From Ambrosia x helenae (taxonomy: Eukaryota; Streptophyta; Magnoliopsida; Asterales; Asteraceae), in NCBI GenBank assembly GCA_030844895.1, contig CM061233.1:58925468-58989467 (forward strand): DNA of 64,000 nt, given 5' to 3'. Positions 55,368 to 64,000 of the stretch are shown here, piece by piece. The translations under genes and the position numbers were made by a program. The notes beneath the pieces were generated by a model. The model was not told the DNA's origin, did no database searches, and saw only the letters and a list, made by a program, of their open reading frames with translations. The stretch's first letter is position 1; each line of letters opens with the position of its first letter.

Positions 55368-58300
55368 ATTCAGCTGCCGAAGAGACATGTCTCGACTCGA
55401 ACGCTTCCTTAGGAAAAAGATGAGGATACTTAGACTTCATCTGATCCTCTCGTTCCCACGTATACTCCGGTCCCCGGTTCGAGTTCCACCGAACCTTAAC
55501 GATACGAATCTTGCTGTGACGTAGGCTACGAATCTTGTAGTCAAGGATCTCCACAGGTTCTTCCACAATCCGAAGACGATCATCAACCTTGATCTCTTCT
55601 AGTGGAACGATGAGAGACTCGTCAGCCAGACACTTCTTCAAGTTTGACACGTGAAAGACGTTATGTACGTTACCGAGCTCCGTCGGTAGATCAAGTCGAT
55701 ATGCCACCGGCCCAATCCGTTCCAGGATCGTAAATGGGCCGACATACCGCGGATTGAGTTTGCCACGCTTCCCAAAGCGTATGACGCCCTTCCACGGCGA
55801 GACTTTTAGAAGTACCTTGTCATTGACTTGGAATTCCAGTGGTTTGCGACGCTGATCAGCATAACTCTTTTGCCGGTCCCGTGCCGCTGCCAACCGGTTT
55901 CGAATCTGTACGATCTTTTCCGAAGTTTCGTACACTAGTTCAGGCCCAGTGAGTTGACTCTCACCCACTTCAGCCCAACAAAGAGGAGAACGGCATTTCC
56001 GTCCGTACAGTGCTTCGAACGGAGCAGCCTTGATGCTCGTGTGATAACTGTTATTATACGAGAATTCTACTAACGGCAGATGAGCTTCCCAACCCTTTCC
56101 AAAATCGATCACACATGCCCGCAGCATGTCTTCTAAAGTTTGAATCGTGCGCTCACTCTGACCGTCAGTCTGTGGATGATAAGCCGTACTCATGTCTAGT
56201 TGGGTACCCAAAGCCTTGTGCAAAGACTTCCAGAAGTGAGAAGTAAAATGGGAGTCACGATCCGAGATAATAGAAACTGGTACCCCGTGCTTAGAAACAA
56301 CTTCTTTCAAGTAAAGACGAGCCAAACGATCCATGGTGTCGGTCTCCTTAATAGCAAGAAAATGAGCTGATTTCGTCAACCGATCGACAATCACCCATAT
56401 CTTGTCATTCCCGCTTGGTGATTTAGGAAGTTGTGTGACAAAATCCATAGTAATCCGTTCCCATTTCCATTCCGGAATTTCAGGTTGTTGCAAGAGACCC
56501 GACGGTTTCTGGTATTCCACCTTGACCTTAGCACAGGTCAAGCATTTGCTTACGTATGAGGCTATGTCCGACCTCATGTTTGGCCACCAGTAAAGCACCT
56601 TCAGATCTTGGTACATCTTATCCGAACCAGGATGAATAGAATACCGGGACTTATGAGCCTCATCAAGGACAAGCTCCCGTAGTCCCCCGAATAAAGGAAC
56701 CCATATACGTTCTGCGAAATAGTGTAGGCCATCAGGCCTTCGCTCTAGGTGCTTGTCGGCACCGTGCATGGTTTCAGCTTTAAGGTTTTCCTCCTTCAAG
56801 GCTTCTAACTGGGCAGAACGGAGTTGATCAGGTAAGGATGAATGAATGGTGAGCTGCAATGCCCGAACGCGACGAGGTTTAGTAGATTCCTTCCTGCTCA
56901 AGGCGTCTGCTACAACATTCGCCTTGCCAGGATGGTACTTAATAGCACAATCATAGTCGTTCAAAAGTTCAATCCAACGACGCTTCCGTATGTTCGAATG
57001 TTGTTGGTCGAAAATATGTTGGAGACTCTTGTGATCGGTGTAGATGGTGCATTTGGTACCGTACAAGTAATGTCTCCAAATTTTCAACGCGAATACCACG
57101 GCACCCAACTCCAAGTCATGGGTGGTGTAGTTCTTCTCGTGCACTTTGAGTTGACGAGAAGCATACGCAATCACTTTCTCGCGTTGCATCAACACGCAAC
57201 CGAGACCATGAATAGAAGCATCACAGTAAACAACAAAATCATCAGGGCCCTCAGGTAAAGACAAAATAGGAGCAGAACACAGTTTAGACTTCAGTTCTTC
57301 AAACGCTGACTCTTGTGGTTCACCCCAGTCGAACTTCCTATCCTTCTGAGTGAGAGTGGTGAGGGGTTGAGCAATCTTCGAGAACCCCTGAATGAAACGA
57401 CGATAATAGCCCGCAAGGCCTAGGAATTGCCGCACCTCAGTTGGCGTCTTTGGTGCTCCCCAGTCCTTGATCGCTTCGATCTTAGCTGGATCGACATGAA
57501 TCCCTAGTTCATTAACCACATGTCCTAGGAATTGAACTTCGCGTAACCAAAAGTCACACTTTGAGAATTTGGCGTAAAGTTGTTCCCGTCGCAAGAGTTC
57601 CAAAACTAACCGCAGATGTTCCTCGTGTTCGGTCTCGTTCTTGGAGTAGATCAGAATGTCATCAATAAACACAATGACGAACTTATCCAGATATGGTTTA
57701 CAGACGCGGTTCAGCAAGTCCATGAAAACCGCCGGTGCGTTCGTGAGACCGAAAGGCATGACCAAGAATTCGAAATGGCCATAACGTGTTCGAAAGGCAG
57801 TCTTGGCAACGTCAGCCTCCCTGACGCGCAGCTGGTGATAACCGGACCTCAAGTCGATCTTGGAATAATAACTAGAACCCTGAAGCTGGTCGAATAGATC
57901 ATCAATACGTGGAAGAGGATAACGGTTCTTGACGGTCAATTTGTTCAGCTCTCTGTAGTCTACACACAATCGGAAACTCCCATCCTTCTTCTTAACAAAC
58001 AGAATCGGGGCTCCCCAAGGGGAAGAACTTGGTCGGATGAAACCCTTGTCCAAGAGTTCCTGTAATTGACTAGACAATTCCTGCATCTCGGGAGGTGCAA
58101 GACGGTAGGGGGCCCGAGCAATAGGAGCAGCCCCTGGTACAAGATCAATACCGAACTCGACTTGACGATGAGGAGGAAGACCAGACAAATCATCGGGAAA
58201 AACATCAGGAAACTCGCGTACCACCGGAATATCGTCGATCTTCTTCTCATCACTAGTGGAAACAGATAAAAGCGCCAAAACGGCTGGATAACCCTTTCGA

Positions 58301-59768
58301 AGACACTTAAGGGCTTTCATGCTAGAGATGATGTTTAGTGGAACACCACCCTTGATACCGTACACAGAAAGGAATTCTCCATCAGGGAGAGGAATCCGAA
58401 TAACCTTATCGTAACAGACAATCTCCGCGCGATACAAAGATAACCAATCCATTCCTACCACAACGTCAAAACTACCCAAAGGTACCGGCATAAGGTCGAT
58501 GGGGAACGATAAACCCGACAACTCTAATTGACACTCCCGAAGGATACTAGTAGCTTCAATCGTTTTACCGTCGGCCAACTCAATAATATACTTGGTCTCT
58601 AATGGTACGGGTACTACATCTAGCAGTCGACTAACATCCATGGATACAAAACTCTTGTCGGCACCAGAATCAAATAACACACTAACAGAACGATTATTGA
58701 GAAGAAACGTACCGGTGACTGTGTCAGGGTCCTGTCTAGCCTCAGCGGCTCCAATGACGAAGGCACGTGCATTTCTGCCGCCGCCCCCGTTGTTCCCATT
58801 ACCGTTGTTTCCACCCTGCTTCAATTTTGGGCAATCCTTCTTGTAATGCCCAGTGTCACCACAGTTGTAGCATCCTTGTCTTCCTGTAGTCCCTTGAGTA
58901 GTCGGAGCTGAGCTGTTAGTCGGAGCCTGAGTCGACGGAAGTGTAACCCTACAATCTTTAGCATAATGCCCAATTCGCTGGCAGCGGTGACAACGGTTAC
59001 TGTCGCAGTTCCCTTGATGATGGCGTCCACACTTGTTGCATTTGGGCAGTTTTCCCGCATAACCACCCTGCTTGTTACCCGAAGAAGAAGAACCCCCATT
59101 GTCGAACTTCTTATTCTGCTGTGCTGATCCAGATCCCTTCCCGTCATTTTCCCACTTGCGCTTGTTGTTCTCTGGGGCCTTAACAGTCGAACCCTTCGCA
59201 GGCAAAATACCCTCATTCACTTTTAAGTTGGTCATCCTATGGGCCGATCGAACTACCTCTGCATACGTAGGATGATTTCCCGCAGCCACTAACCCTGCAA
59301 TTTCCGGTACTAACCCTGATACATAGTGTTCAATCCTACTGTATTCTGGCACATGCAGATCGGGACACAGCACTGCCAACTCATTCCGCCTCACAGTATA
59401 CTTCTCAATTTCCGACCCAGTCATCTTGAGGTTCCACACCTCATGCTCCAGCTTCTGTACCTCTTCCCTCGGACAATACTCACGCTTCAGCAACTGCACA
59501 AAATTCTCCCATGGCATAGCATATTCCTCCCCAATACCCATATTCTGGGTGATACCATTCCACCAAGTCAGTGCCACATCCTGGAATAACGCAGCTGCAT
59601 ACTTTACCCGATCTTCTGGGAGACAGTTACACATCAGAAATACTGACTCCACTTTCTCCAACCACCTAAGCAAGCTCACCGCACCCTCAGTGCCAGAGAA
59701 TTCCTGGGGCTTACAGTCCCGGAACATCTTGTAGGTGCACATGGGTGGGGGTGGGTCAACAGGACCAC
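55366..59768 (-). CDS. gag-pol: Gag-pol polyprotein, main exon, element 3 (intact)
   Basis: Encodes the structural and replicative proteins that copy the element in cytoplasmic particles and insert it in chromatin. Joined to exon 1 (59851-60007) it gives 1519 codons. In that numbering: gag core ~65-240, CCHC knuckles 312-325 and 352-365, protease DSGADKS 419-425, RT ~615-790 with FIDD near 755, RNase H ~900-1015, integrase with HHCC finger and ITMDFV/IISDRD/SERTIQ, chromodomain-like C-terminus in the last ~60 residues. No stop or frameshift interrupts it. It is one long frame without a gag/pol shift, as usual in this clade. It is the only polyprotein here that could be complete, but its LTR promoter is damaged. 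Confidence 0.95.
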
Positions 59769-59850
59769 CTGAAATGAAACGTATGAGAAACCACGAATAA
59801 CGTAAACAAGGTTCACCAATGAGGCAAAGAAAATGGATAAATCAACTTAC
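59769..59850 (-). other. gag intron of element 3 (82 nt)
   Basis: Minus-strand donor GGTG/GTAAGT (59850) and acceptor TTTCATTTCAG/GTGG (59769). Position is identical to elements 1 and 2. Retention introduces a stop after LPHW. Splicing joins a Gly codon across the borders. Confidence 0.75.
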
Positions 59851-60007
59851 CACCACCGTTGTGCCCTAACTGAAAGGCAGCTTGGAGCAAGTTGTTCAGA
59901 TCAGCCTGCGATAGGTTAATACCTCCACCACGACCACCAGCACCACCGCGACCACCACCACGTCCACCATTGCGACCACCTCCACGTCCTCCACGCACTC
60001 CAGACAT
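59851..60007 (-). CDS. gag-pol: Gag exon 1 (RGG-rich N-terminus), element 3
   Basis: Starts at the ATG of MSGVRGGRGGGRNGG. About 28 Gly/Arg-rich residues are followed by INLSQADLNNLLQAAF, the segment conserved in all three elements. RGG boxes commonly bind RNA, so a role in packaging the genomic RNA is plausible. Shorter by a few residues than in elements 1 and 2. Chosen as start because the same MSG(A/V)RGG opening is shared by the three copies. Confidence 0.88.
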
Positions 60008-60547
60008 GATTCTGGCAGAAAGAACGAGAAAATTTAGTTTCGCAGTTAAAGATAACCACTAATGTTCACAAGATCAAAGCTAGATCCAATCCAGGACTAT
60101 CCCTCCAAACCCAGAGTTCACCAGGACTTCCATGCATTTCGGTTTATGATTTTGTGTGCACCCAAAATGATAAACCGCTCTACATGGTCCTCCAAGTGTT
60201 CTCCTAGTTCAAAGTTCAAATCACCGAACATAGACTCTTAGCTACACACCGTAATACTACGGTGGTTTATGACAAGTGTTTCTATTGGGGTGCGAAAGGG
60301 GAGATGTCCGAGCCTTGGACAAATCTCAAGAGCACGCGAGTTACCCCAATAGACTACATTGCCTAGAAAACAAGTAACCCAACCTAAGATAGAACGGATG
60401 ATGTAACGTAGAAAGACCAACGATTTAGAGACACCCCGACAAGACCATACGTAAACCACTATAACGTTTAGTACCATGTGATCGTCTAGTGTGTGCGACT
60501 CGGCTATAGACTAGACTCTACATGCAGTCCTAGTTCACTATAACCAT
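60008..60547 (-). other. 5' leader of element 3 between PBS and gag
   Basis: About 540 nt untranslated. It shares the block TTCGGTTTATGATTTTGTGT / GATAAACCGCTCTACATGG with elements 1 and 2 (as TTTATGATCTCGTGTG / GATAAACTG), around 60138-60190; this forms an inverted TTTATCAT/GATAAA pair that could be a packaging hairpin. No gene. Confidence 0.5.
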
Positions 60548-60561
60548 TGGCTCTGATACCA
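60548..60561 (-). other. Primer binding site (initiator tRNA-Met), element 3
   Basis: Minus strand TGGTATCAGAGCCA, 3 nt from the LTR start at 60565. Confidence 0.95.
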
Positions 60562-60564
60562 ATC

Positions 60565-63229
60565 TGTCACACCCTCAAAATCCACTTGCGGAGTTTTACC
60601 GCGAGGCGCATGACAAACCAGGATCCAAACCAACGATCACAATAAACAAGTCTAAATGAATATAAATGCAATTTCAAAACATAGTTTAAAAATCCCGTTT
60701 ACAGCGGAAGCTTATTCAAAAACAGTATCTCAACAATGAAACAATAGTTCAACGTTCAAAAGACCATGCAACCCTAGTTAGACGCCGTGCAGACGCGTGC
60801 GCCCTAGTCCAGTCGTGCTACCTTAGCGACCTGAGAAAACATGTAAAAGTTTACGTCAGCACAAAAATGCTGGTGAGTTTACAGGTTTTGTATCCAAGTA
60901 CCAAGTCCACCTGTCCATACTATAATAAATCGAAAACCAGTATACGCTAGCTAGGCGTACGTTTTGTTACTACCACGATTGGAAAACCATTACTAACTCG
61001 AATACCAGATGTTGTGCCCGAAAAGTACCAAATGTTCCTGTTGTTCCTGTTTGAGACAATATGCACTCGCCCGGCCCTCCAAGCCGACGAGTGGGGTTGG
61101 TCACTCCCAATAGCGCTATTCACATTTCCCCGTTGTACAAACCCGCACATTCATGGTTCCCCCCGGGACTTCCAAAGATCGTGTAGTACACAATAGAAAC
61201 CCATAGTATGACAGTAGTTACCAAATAATCGTTTTAACACATGTTTTCTCCCCCGAAAGTATAAAACCAGTTTAAAAGAGGGGCCGTAAACTCACCTTAA
61301 GTTGCGTTACTCCTTAACCCGAGTAAACTCAGCTGCTATGCTAGTCCCGTAAAGCGGCGACCTAACATACGACAGTTACAAGTACTTAGACTAATAACCC
61401 GCAGGTTAATTAGTCCCTAGATGTCCAGACCATAACCAAGTTCGTTTGAAAACACCGTGACTGTTTAACTGACCCAAAGTACAAGACTCGACATCCCATT
61501 GGTGACCCGAGACTCCCCGTGTTATGTTTACGCTCCACAACATACAATAACGCATTCACACTTAACATACGTTAACGCACAACAAGTTATAGCACATAGT
61601 TCACGTATCAGCGAATTACATCCAAATATATGTTACCAAGTTATTAGACATGTTACGGGGTTCCTAGCATGTTACTACATGTTAAATCGGGTCTCGGAAT
61701 GCTAATTTACACTTACAGCAGCAGTACACGCGATTAGGAAAAGTTAACTAGCATTTAGGTTGGTCAACTAGCAATTAGAAACCCTACTCGCCTATATTAT
61801 AGGCAATTAGGAGCTAATCACATGAACTTACTAGCAATTAGGGCTAATCACATGAACTTACTAGCAATTAGGGCTAATCACATGAACTTACTAGCAATTA
61901 GGGCTAATCACATGAACTTACTAGAAATTAGGGCTAATCACCCCTACTGTCACACGAGTAGGCCTCTACTCGCCTGAGTTATAGGCGATTAGCACCCTAC
62001 TCGCCTATAACATAGGCGATTAGGAATGCTACTCGCCTGTAACCTTGCTGTTCCGGTTTTTCGCGCGTTTAACGCTCCAAATCAGATCCAGAACGTGTGT
62101 AACCACCCAATATCATCCCAAACACTATCCTAAACATGTTTAACCCAAAATCCTTCGTTTAACTTCGTATAATCAGTCCTGCATGCAACCAAGTAATCCA
62201 AACACCATTCACATAGCATGCAACATCATACTAACACGCGTAATCATAACCCTAATATCCAATTACTGAGATTTCTATCATCATACTATCAATATCAATA
62301 CTGATCTAACATAATAACATATCAAATCATCATCATGAATCATAAAAATCCTAGCTTTCTAATCATACACACCCATAATGCATGCATATTAGTTATAATC
62401 CGATTAACAACCCTTATTGACGATTTTCAGAAAGCTTTTTCGTTTAACAACAGGTCTGGACCATTAGGGATTGATTAAAAACGTTTATAAAGAGTTATGG
62501 ATGAAAATCAAACCTTAGGATTATGAAAGTATGATGATTCAAGCTTGAAACCTTGTGTTTTGATCAAAAATCGCCTTCCAGAGGTTGTTTATGTGTTAGG
62601 GCGGGTTATGGGACGACTAGGGTTTGTATAATGAAGTTTAGGAGGTTAAGTATGGTATTTTTAGTCGTCCAGCCCGTTACTAGCGATTATGCAGCCCTTA
62701 TACGCGATTAGGGCTGCTACTCGCATGAAGGTTCACACAATTAGGCCTAATCGCCTATACCTTCACACGAGTAGGCCCCTAATCGCCCTTAGGGTCTCCT
62801 ACTCGCCTCCCCTATAGGTGATTAGGCTTCCTAATCGCCTATAGGGGTTGGTTTTGTGCGTTTTGCGCGTTAAACCCCGTTTTAACATATGTTAACACAT
62901 ATTCACGTACCGACAAGTCACATAATGATTGTAAACACATAATACAAGTAAATACACATTTTCACACTCGTTCACCAATTCCCGGGACTCGAGACTCGTA
63001 CGTTCCGTATGCCCTGACGATCCTACAAATCGTCACCGTTTGTACACTTGGTTAAGGACTGACATCTAACGAACCTCTAGACCAACATCCAATGATCTTC
63101 TAGACTAACCAATAGTTCCCGAACCATAACCCGACTTAACTAACCCAGTTAAGTACAACATACGCGTGACTCGCTAAGGTAGACTTTCATCTAGACAACG
63201 TTGTTAACCAGAATTTGCCGGGTGTCACA
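60565..63229 (-). repeat. Right (5') LTR of element 3, TATA box lost
   Basis: Near-identical to the left LTR; 10 bp shorter because of a deletion at about 62655-62663 in the TATA region. This LTR should drive transcription of the element. Confidence 0.95.
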
Positions 63230-63282
63230 TGTCCAGAATATTCTTCTTGAGTTCTTGTCTTCTTGATAAGTGGCCGAGTAGC

Positions 63283-63576
63283 CTACTATTGTAATTTGTA
63301 TGTGGCCGATTCTTAATATCATTCCTTTTTGTATTTTGTTTTCTATTAATTGTTAATATAATAGCTTTAATTTTATAAATAAGTTGATAATATAATATTT
63401 CATATTTGATTTTGTGTTTTTGATACATAGCTAGCCCAACTATTGTATGTGACCAACTGTTAATATCATTCTTTTTTGTAATTTTTTTTCTGCTAATTGT
63501 TAAATAAATAGCTTTACTTTTATAGATAAGTTGATAATATAATATTTCATATTTGATTTTGTATTTTTGATACATA
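63283..63576. repeat. 147-bp tandem duplication in the hAT right arm
   Basis: Two copies with period 147 bp share AAGTTGATAATATAATATTT and GATTTTGT(G/A)TTTTTGATACAT. The minus ORF 63225-63575 merely reads through the repeat (KIKYEILYYQLIYK twice). Confidence 0.85.
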
Positions 63577-63871
63577 TTAGTTGCTAACTTAGTTACATAA
63601 AAACAGATTTTAAATTGTGATATATTGCTTGCGTTGGAGCATTTATGATTTGATTATTTTGTCTTTGTGAATTGTGATGTCTATACACAAAGCAAAACAA
63701 GGTGCGCATTTTTTTTACCTCTTTGAATTTTAATAGTTGATAACCGGTTTTCTTTGTTAAATTGATAAACTATGTTATTTTATCATTATTATTTTTTATT
63801 TTTTTTTGTCGCCCCATTTATAGTCGACCGAAATGTGCCCACCCTACAAAAAATTTCTGTATCCGCCCCTG

Positions 63872-64000
63872 ATGTAGTAGTCGTGCTTTTAAAAGCGCGC
63901 CTCAAGAAATTTGATGATTTGTTAGATAGTTTTCCAACCCTCATTAGAGAACGAGTTTACTTGAACACGTGCCACAAGATCATTATGAGAATATGAGAAC
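63872..64000 (+). other. Flank of the hAT insertion, possibly coding
   Basis: Open plus-strand frame reading LLKARLKKFDDLLDSFPTLI then RERVYLNTCHK, ending in a TGA near the window edge. The composition looks like protein, but the family is not recognised. It may belong with the stretch at 52080-52330 on the other side of the hAT element. Confidence 0.25.

Larger units (their letters stand above)
52533..63229 (-). mobile_element. Gypsy LTR retrotransposon, Tekay-type, element 3 (coding-intact, young)
   Basis: 10,697 bp, with perfect TSD TGTCC (52528-52532 and 63230-63234). LTRs 52533-55207 and 60565-63229 differ by about five substitutions and one 10-bp indel by eye (~0.2%), so insertion is very recent. 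PBS, PPT and a full gag-pol frame are present. It sits inside the hAT element. Its 5' (right) LTR, however, carries the 10-bp deletion that removes the TATA box. Confidence 0.97.
52331..63871. mobile_element. hAT element split by Gypsy element 3
   Basis: Termini CAGGGGCGGAGATACA (52331) and its counterpart TGTATCCGCCCCTG (58-63871 end, complement CAGGGGCGGATACA), with GGTGGGC/GCCCACC further in. Perfect 8-bp TSDs ATGTAGTA at 52323-52330 and 63872-63879. Without the Gypsy insert it is about 0.84 kb and non-autonomous. The right arm contains a 147-bp tandem duplication (63283-63576). Confidence 0.92.

Noticed and set aside
63225..63575. 116-codon minus ORF with repeated peptide
   Set aside because: It only translates the 147-bp tandem duplication of the hAT arm and crosses the Gypsy/hAT junction.

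Overview
The window looks like a gene-poor, repeat-dense interval of a flowering-plant nuclear genome. The lettuce/sunflower/Artemisia family (Asteraceae) is the likeliest source. That is a judgement from remembered resemblance of the Gypsy polyproteins and the RT family to Asteraceae proteins; no search was run. There is no bacterial-type gene organisation, and I see no complete host gene, tRNA or rRNA. Nearly everything is transposable elements nested in older elements or gene remnants, plus AT-rich DNA and microsatellites.

Layout. 1-7400: a Copia-like LTR piece and a 3' LTR fragment of the Tekay type, then a minus-strand PPR-like gene remnant split by a solo LTR (1956-6087, TSD TTTCC). That LTR carries a hAT element (4672-5873, TSD ATATTAAG), which carries a 68-bp hAT-like MITE (5434-5501, TSD GCAAACAG). 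7402-18657: a CACTA-type terminus interrupted by Gypsy/Tekay element 1 (7932-18657, TSD AAAAT). 18663-22200: AT-rich DNA with a hAT terminus, a ~92-bp tandem repeat and a promoter-like stretch. 22200-25560: a decayed non-LTR retroelement gene whose RT is followed by a CCHC knuckle and a PD-(D/E)XK-like region, i.e. R2-like rather than L1-like. 25575-31942: microsatellites and a train of five elements, each embedded in (TA)n.

31943-38920: an LTR fragment, a promoter-like stretch, remnants of a Ptta/En/Spm-like gene, and an Athila-like LTR element that has lost its pol. 38921-47091: Gypsy/Tekay element 2, its left LTR cut to 266 bp and two nonsense codons in gag-pol. 47092-50716: a second gene remnant (Myb/SANT- or NAM-associated-like, minus strand) split by a 3.4-kb solo LTR. 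50717-52330: AT-rich DNA with a GCGTTTAAA motif cluster. 52331-63871: a hAT element (TSD ATGTAGTA) that received Gypsy/Tekay element 3 (52533-63229, TSD TGTCC). Element 3 is intact, with near-identical LTRs and one open gag-pol frame after removal of an 82-nt intron.

The three Tekay elements share an architecture that standard annotation would miss: an LTR leader with conserved splice-like borders ~470 nt apart; a TATA box preceded by a cluster of short inverted motifs whose sequence differs between subfamilies yet recurs in a second transcribed cluster; a 78-82-nt intron in gag; and, after the pol stop, two hairpins with different stems plus a duplicated LTR-end/PPT motif. Element 3 has an intact frame, but its 5' LTR lost the TATA box through a 10-bp deletion.
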